From contig JAHLWZ010000981.1 in NCBI GenBank assembly GCA_020536535.1, positions 1-33,940 on the forward strand: a DNA stretch of 33,940 nucleotides, read 5' to 3'. The position numbers were made by a program, and so were the translations under genes. The first letter of the stretch is position 1, and each line of letters begins with the position of its first letter. Below, in pieces: positions 29,690 to 33,940 of the stretch. The notes under the pieces are model-generated. The model saw only the letters and a program-made list of their open reading frames with translations, did no database searches and had not been told where the DNA came from. Origin of the DNA: Pelomyxa schiedti (taxonomy: Eukaryota; Evosea; Pelobiontida; Pelomyxidae).

Positions 29690-30247
29690 CACACGCAATC
29701 CCAGCACTGGGGGAGCAGTGACCTGGCCCCACCAAGGTCCCCATATCCACACTGTGCCATCAAAGGCAACAGCAGTAGCACCCTGCAAGCACAAGTGCTG
29801 AGCACACACCCATTCCTCAGACCCTTGAAATGCCCACACACCCATTTTTCCACTGTCCAGGTGATGCCCGGTGTGCATTCCGCGCTGGTTCGAGTCGTTG
29901 ATGACAATCACATCACCGCTGGATGGTTGCTGCTGCTGCTTGGAATTGGGTACAATTCCGGAGAGAATCCCGCTGGTTCCCGGGCCGCTCCCGGAATTGG
30001 TCATTGCTGTTGGTGCTGAAACGGGCCCACCATTCATAGGCAACGAAGTGCTGACAGTGGCCAAGTTGCTGATGGCATTCCCGGAGTTGAGCCCGCTGGA
30101 ACTGGCAACAACAACCGCGTTTGGTGACACAGGGGAAGAAGGGGGAGCCGGAGCGGTGGGTGACGGGGATGAGGATGAGGATGAAGCCGAGGAGAGGGGA
30201 GGTGATACAACCGGCGGCGGACACACGCACGCAATGGCGTGCGGCAT
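29684..30247 (-). other. Displaced C-terminal coding segment of the kelch gene
   Basis: An open minus-strand frame begins, like the end of the truncated kelch frame, with NTNPPVMPHAIAC. It continues with a Ser/Pro-rich stretch, then NSGSGPGTSGILSG, KQQQQPSSGDVIVIND and FDGTVWIWGPWWGQ, to a stop at 29684. It lies in the same frame as the upstream kelch coding sequence (the two copies of a 38-base repeat are 126 bases apart) but is cut off from it by stops in the 88-base insert at 30269-30356. Most likely this was the original C-terminus of the kelch protein. It could still be used if the insert were spliced out. Confidence 0.55.
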
Positions 30248-30268
30248 GACGGGAGGGTTGGTGTTGGT
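30231..30268. repeat. 38-base direct repeat, copy 1
   Basis: Begins GCAATGGCGTGCGGCATGAC on the + strand. An identical copy lies at 30357-30394. The two copies flank an 88-base insert that is the inverted copy of the end of gene X. On the minus strand both encode NTNPPVMPHAIA. Confidence 0.9.
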
Positions 30269-30360
30269 AGGTTTTTTGTGTAAAGTAGCCCTGAAAAAGG
30301 ATGAGAATTGTGTCTATTAGCCACCTACCACCACGAAAAATGTTTATTCACAGCAAGCAA
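30265..30360 (-). repeat. 96-base inverted repeat, right arm
   Basis: Exact reverse complement of 29594-29689. It overlaps the ends of both 38-base direct repeats by four bases. It supplies the kelch gene with an in-frame TAA (30344-30346) overlapping an AATAAA signal. Confidence 0.9.
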
Positions 30361-32679
30361 TGGCGTGCGGCATGACGGGAGGGTTGGTGTTGGTGAGGGA
30401 TGTAGGGGGAGGGGGGATCGAGCGCCACCGCGTCCTAGAGCAGTCAAACTCCCAAACATCGCTGAGGTGAGCCAGGTCACAGCCAATGCCGCCGCATATG
30501 ACCCACAAAGGGTCATTAGCTCCGCCGGCACAGGCATGGCCACAGCGTTCTTGTGGCCAACTCGAACTCGAAATCGAGCTGACCTGGAAGTTGATGTTTG
30601 TTGCTGGTGATAGTGGCGATGATACGAGGGGTTGTGGGGTAGAGGCTGTGGCTGTCACTTCATTCCATGAATTCTGGGCTATGTTAAACTGCCACATATC
30701 CCCAAATATGGTGGGTGTCTCTTTGGTATTCCTGTTATTACACCACCATAAGCCTGTCTCATCACTTGACGGCCGTGCAGGGGCTGTTCCACCAAAAATA
30801 AACATGCTTCCTTGCCATATAAATACACTGTGTTTATATCTGGGCAGTGGAGCAACACCATAAGCCTTTGTATCGCAGGACTTGTCTGTTACATCAATAC
30901 TTGGTGATGAGACTAACCGGGAACTCACAGTTCCAGGGTGCAGTAATTTCCAGGTATGAGGAGGATTTCCATTAAGCAATAATACGTATACATCATTTAG
31001 AGGGGTCTTGTCATTAGATTTGCCACCAAAAATGTACATCAGGCCATCTTGAATGACAGCAGTGTGCTTGGAACGTGGGGGAGGTATTTCACCATCACAT
31101 TCCACAGACGACCAAGTATTTGTTGAGAAATCATATGATATCACTGTTGACACACAGGTGTTTGAAGTAGATTGAACTGGTGAGGCAATAGAGGGTGTCC
31201 GCTGAGCTGCTTGGTGTGAGTGGGGCGATGAGGGAGAAAATTGTGCACTCCTCGAGAGTGATGTTGAGGGTGATAGAGGGCCAACAGGAATAGATGGGGA
31301 TGGTGTGTGTGAAAGTGTCACATGGGACGTTGGTGTGAGCGTTTGTTGTGAAGTGGGTGTTGGTGGTCGTGTCTGACTTAGAGGATGTTGGCTTCCCCCC
31401 ACCTCAATACCACCAAAGACAAACATTTTGCCACTATGAACGACAGCTGTGTGAAACTTTCGGGGTAGGAAAACCTTGGAGTTGTCTTCTGGATAGCGTA
31501 TCAATAGTTTCGGTGTTGACTCTTCGTCCTAAGTTTTGTCACTGTTGTAACCACTAAAAGAAAGATGCTTACTCGGCCTACTGGATCACAGGAAGCCACC
31601 TCAACATTATTACCAGTGTTTAGTATCGACTTCTATTATATTATCAAAACGATGAAGCTTTCCAAACAGCATACATGGGACTGCAGCTCTATGGCAGGTT
31701 GCATTGCACCGGCATTCAAGTTCAAAAGGTCTTGAGTGTGCTGCGACCCCCCTGGAAATTGGTACTGGGGATTATTTTGCAGAAGTAGATGGAGTTGCTG
31801 TGCCTGTGCTTGCGTATTGAATGGACGTGATTGTCGTGTGGGTACTTGTACATGTTGGTGGTGATTGTAATGCTGTTGCACTTGTATATGCTGTTGCAAA
31901 ATATGTGGTGGCTGAGTTTGCATATGGATTTGTTGCAAATGGGATTGTTGCATTTGCAACTGTTGTTGCATTTGTTGTTGCTGTTGTTGCATTTGGAGTT
32001 GTTGCTGTTGCTGTTGCTGCATTTGCAACTGTTGTTGCTGTTGCATTTGCAACTGCTGCTGGTGTTGCATTTGTTGCTGTTGCTGTAACTGCTGTTGTAA
32101 CTGCTGTTGTTGCATTTGTTGCTGTTGTAGTTGCTGCTGCTGTTGTTGCAGTTGTTGTTCCTGAATGCGGTGCATCATTTCCTGTTGTGGATACTGTTGA
32201 ATCTGTGATGGTCGAGACAAAACTGGTGCAAGGGGGGATTGAACAGTGGAAACTTGAGTGACGCGCCTCCGCTTCGGTTGTAGCTCTGGTGATTGTGATC
32301 TTGCTGAAGTATTTTCTGTGTACACACTTGGTAATTGGCTATGGGAAGAATTGTGTGGGTGGTTCATTGCGGAGAAATGTGTTTGGATTTGCGGCAGCTG
32401 TAACTGTTGTAGTTGTGGTTGGACTTGCTGTTGTTGCTGTTGTTGTTGTTGCTGCTGCTGCTGCTGTTGTTGTTGTTTGGCCTACTAAAAGTTAACCATA
32501 GCAAAAAGAACGGTGCTTTCAACCTTGTCATACTCAATAATTCGTTTGGCAAGTACTTGCTTGGTCCCAGAAATCTTTTCTTCAGTTAGAAATGCAAGAG
32601 CAAAGGCAGTAATTATCACCTTTAGGCCACGCTTGCGGCATAGGTCTTTGAGTGATGTCAAGGTATTACTAGAAACCAT
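30344..32679 (-). CDS. SAP - polyglutamine - kelch protein
   Basis: Probably a nuclear regulator. ATG 32679 opens a SAP DNA/RNA-binding domain, TLTSLKDLCRKRGLK, which an intron of about 47 bases (near 32572-32619) joins to ISGTKQVLAKRIIEYD. A second short intron (about 32483-32530) leads to AKQQQ and a run of about 18 Gln. Then come HFSAMNHPHNSSHS, a basic KRRRV patch (possible nuclear localisation) and a Gln/Met/Leu tract of about 100 residues (32160-31900). After introns near 31640 and 31540, kelch repeats follow: RKFHTAVVHSGKMFVFGG, SKHTAVIQDGLMYIFGGKS, RYKHSVFIWQGSMFIFGGTA, TIFGDMWQFNIAQNSW, and CGHACAGG...SDVWEFD. The present frame ends HAIACCE-stop at 30344 inside an inverted duplication; the original C-terminus seems to lie at 29684-30247. 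The kelch part probably forms a beta-propeller. Confidence 0.78.
30357..30394. repeat. 38-base direct repeat, copy 2
   Basis: Identical to 30231-30268. The minus-strand kelch coding sequence runs through this copy and then enters the insert, where it meets a stop. Confidence 0.9.
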
Positions 32680-33417
32680 GTCATTGGCTTCCCTACACTC
32701 TTGGGGCTGGTCGTGTGAGCTGAATCCCAGTCCAACAGAGAGAAGGAAGAATTAGATAGAATTCATGATTATTCTCACTAATACAGTGTTACATCGTAAT
32801 GTGTTTCGAGCATACAACTTGAAATTTAAGGAATATAATTAAAATTAATTTAATGCCTTTCATAAGGCGTGCAATCAACGAGCGAAAGAAAATGAAAGCA
32901 AAAGCCAAGGAAAAAAAAGAAGTAAAAAGTATTTTGACATTACGAAAGAGTCGACAAAAAAATACAGACCACGTGCATGACGCGGCTGGCATGTTACAAG
33001 TCTCACATCTTTCGTAGTCCATCGTCACACATGAAAGTTGGAAAAATGAGTGTATTTTGGTTTTTTCCTACTTCTTTTAATTCAAGCTCATAACTTTCGT
33101 TTTTCAACTTCGTGGTGAGTAAAAGCAATTCACAGCATTCAACAACTCCTCCCCCAGAATCTCCCTCACCCCACCATCCCCCAATCTCGCCCAAAGCGCC
33201 GCCGCAGACCCCGAGGTGGTGGATTTTCGATCCAGAAAGGAGGGCACCACTCCAATTGAGCCAATTGCCTCCCACTTGCGTCGGTGACCACAGCCAGCCT
33301 CGACATGCTCCTCGGTCTGTGGTTTCCTCCAAGGTCGGCTTGGGCACAGGCTTTTTTCTTCAACAGCCAGAAGGGATTTAATTAAATCGGCGTTCCAGGC
33401 GTCGTCGTGCGAGGGAG
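32680..33417. other. Unresolved stretch, possibly minus-strand coding
   Basis: No gene can be fixed here. On the minus strand three overlapping frames are open at 33110-33450. The most protein-like ones read NADLIKSLLAVEEKSLCPSR and RPRSMSRLAVVTDASGRQLA, with LEWCPPFWIENPPP. A short cysteine motif, YERCETCNMPAASCTW, follows at about 32955-33020 in the ATG-started frame from 33028. A + strand frame at 33112-33381 is Pro-rich and probably a shadow. A small intron-containing minus-strand gene starting near 33636 (MDDMTSHKCNQEVQIKIEKQ) and overlapping the 5' end of the seipin-like gene is possible but not established. Confidence 0.3.
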
Positions 33418-33940
33418 ATGATAACGAGGGCGGTTTTGAGACGCGGTAGGGCATTGTGGGATGGGGCGGTAGGGGTGGTGAGAAATCTGCCGTGGATGGT
33501 GACGAGGTTTCTTCTTGGATTGGTGTACTACCCCTCTTTGATTGTCATTGTTCCTCTGAGGTATCCCACGTTGCTGTTGTTTTTCAATTTTTATTTGCAC
33601 CTCTTGGTTGCACTTATGGGATGTCATGTCGTCCACACTTTTCTCTCCTGTTTTTTATAACTACTAGTTTCTCTTTTTCCTTATTGGTTTACCTATGTTT
33701 TTTGGGAGACTGGTAGTGATAATAAGTGCATAATCAAAGCTTCCAGGTCATGGGTGCTGCCTGCTGGTAACCATGTTTACACGAACTTGATGTGGTACAC
33801 AAAAATGGCTGTACTGCTAGTTGTATTTTTATGGTGCTCTGCTGCATTTGCCTTGATTTCATACCTTGCGTTGTACTGGTTTATTGTACCTAGTGCTATA
33901 GCAACTTACCCTGTCTACTTTAACTTTAGGTTTGTCCAAA
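33418..33940 (+). CDS. Seipin-like protein, N-terminal part (runs off the window)
   Basis: Probable seipin, an endoplasmic-reticulum membrane protein that organises lipid-droplet formation. ATG 33418 begins MITRAVLRRGRALWDGAVGV, followed by a hydrophobic stretch to IVIVPLR. A GT-AG intron (33561-33746, phase 2) joins to SWVLPAGNHVYTNLM, then a transmembrane segment (MAVLLVVFLWCSAAFALISY), then LALYWFIVPSAIATYPVYFNF. In seipins the first transmembrane helix is followed by a similar IVP...P-V-x-F motif leading into the luminal lipid-binding fold. The gene continues beyond 33940 (a donor or acceptor near 33930 is unclear). The call rests on this junction alone. A further small exon inside the 186-base intron cannot be excluded. 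Confidence 0.55.

Noticed and set aside
29594-30394. Inverted repeats as termini of a transposon (MITE-like)
   Set aside because: The arms consist of gene X's own 3' region rather than a repeat independent of both genes. No target-site duplication flanks the outer ends, and the 38-base direct repeats are kelch coding sequence around only one arm, so a transposon is not the best reading.
31821-32261. Plus-strand frame rich in Val/Ala/Phe that looks like membrane helices
   Set aside because: It is the reverse of the CAG/CAA tract of the kelch protein. Its hydrophobicity follows from TTG/GTT triplets, and the minus-strand frame joins real SAP and kelch domains.
33112-33381. Pro-rich + strand frame of 89 codons
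   Set aside because: It starts with a non-ATG codon, overlaps more protein-like minus-strand frames and shows no domain; it is probably a shadow.
1-33940. CRISPR arrays, bacterial operons, ribosome-binding sites, integrons
   Set aside because: The genes are intron-bearing and eukaryotic. The only short repeats are microsatellites, codon runs and the 38/96-base duplication, with no regular repeat-spacer pattern.

Overview
The window is nuclear DNA from a eukaryote with a very compact genome. Genes lie on both strands, often only 80-270 bases apart, and most are cut by many short GT-AG introns (typically 40-100 bases, several of 40-45). Protein-coding content is that of a unicellular eukaryote with a full endomembrane and signalling repertoire: an SLC38A9-type transporter, GH38 mannosidase, Ski8/WDR61, a seipin-like protein and a multidomain TIR protein. 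Many proteins carry Q/T/P-rich tracts. I cannot name the species; a free-living protist, possibly an amoebozoan, fits but is not proven. All splice sites given were read by eye from frame continuity and family alignment from memory; no transcript data were available.

Layout. 257-1290 (+): a decayed gene of unknown family. 1488-2993 (+): RRM protein with a Q-rich tail. 3606-5271 (-): SLC38A9-like amino-acid transporter, divergent from 5489-10087 (+), a 25-exon GH38 class II alpha-mannosidase with an unusual C-terminal stalk and membrane anchor. 10229-11610 (+): acidic two-RRM protein of nucleolin/Nsr1/Gar2 type. 12043-13480: a gene graveyard holding an internally deleted ornithine decarboxylase and two relics, in opposite orientation, of the family whose intact member lies at 28343-29578. 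About 13600-14403 (+): nucleoside-phosphorylase-like gene. 14542-20672 (-): one large gene encoding BRCT-like, RCC1, ankyrin, TIR, TIR and coiled-coil regions. 20946-25226 (+): single-exon 1426-residue helical-repeat protein with a UBR-box-like cysteine cluster. 25307-26627 (-): aldo-keto reductase. 26736-28181 (+): WDR61/Ski8. 28343-29578 (+): unrecognised family X. 30344-32679 (-): SAP, polyglutamine, kelch protein. From 33418 (+): N-terminus of a seipin-like protein, running off the window.

No operon-like system is visible; these are mostly independent housekeeping and accessory genes. The most unusual item is the BRCT-RCC1-ankyrin-TIR-TIR gene. It combines a chromatin-type module, a beta-propeller, a protein-interaction solenoid and two TIR domains; only the first TIR keeps the glutamate expected in NAD-cleaving TIRs. 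The second is a perfect 96-base inverted duplication that carries the 3' end of gene X, with its stop-associated AATAAA signal, into the kelch gene and appears to have truncated it.
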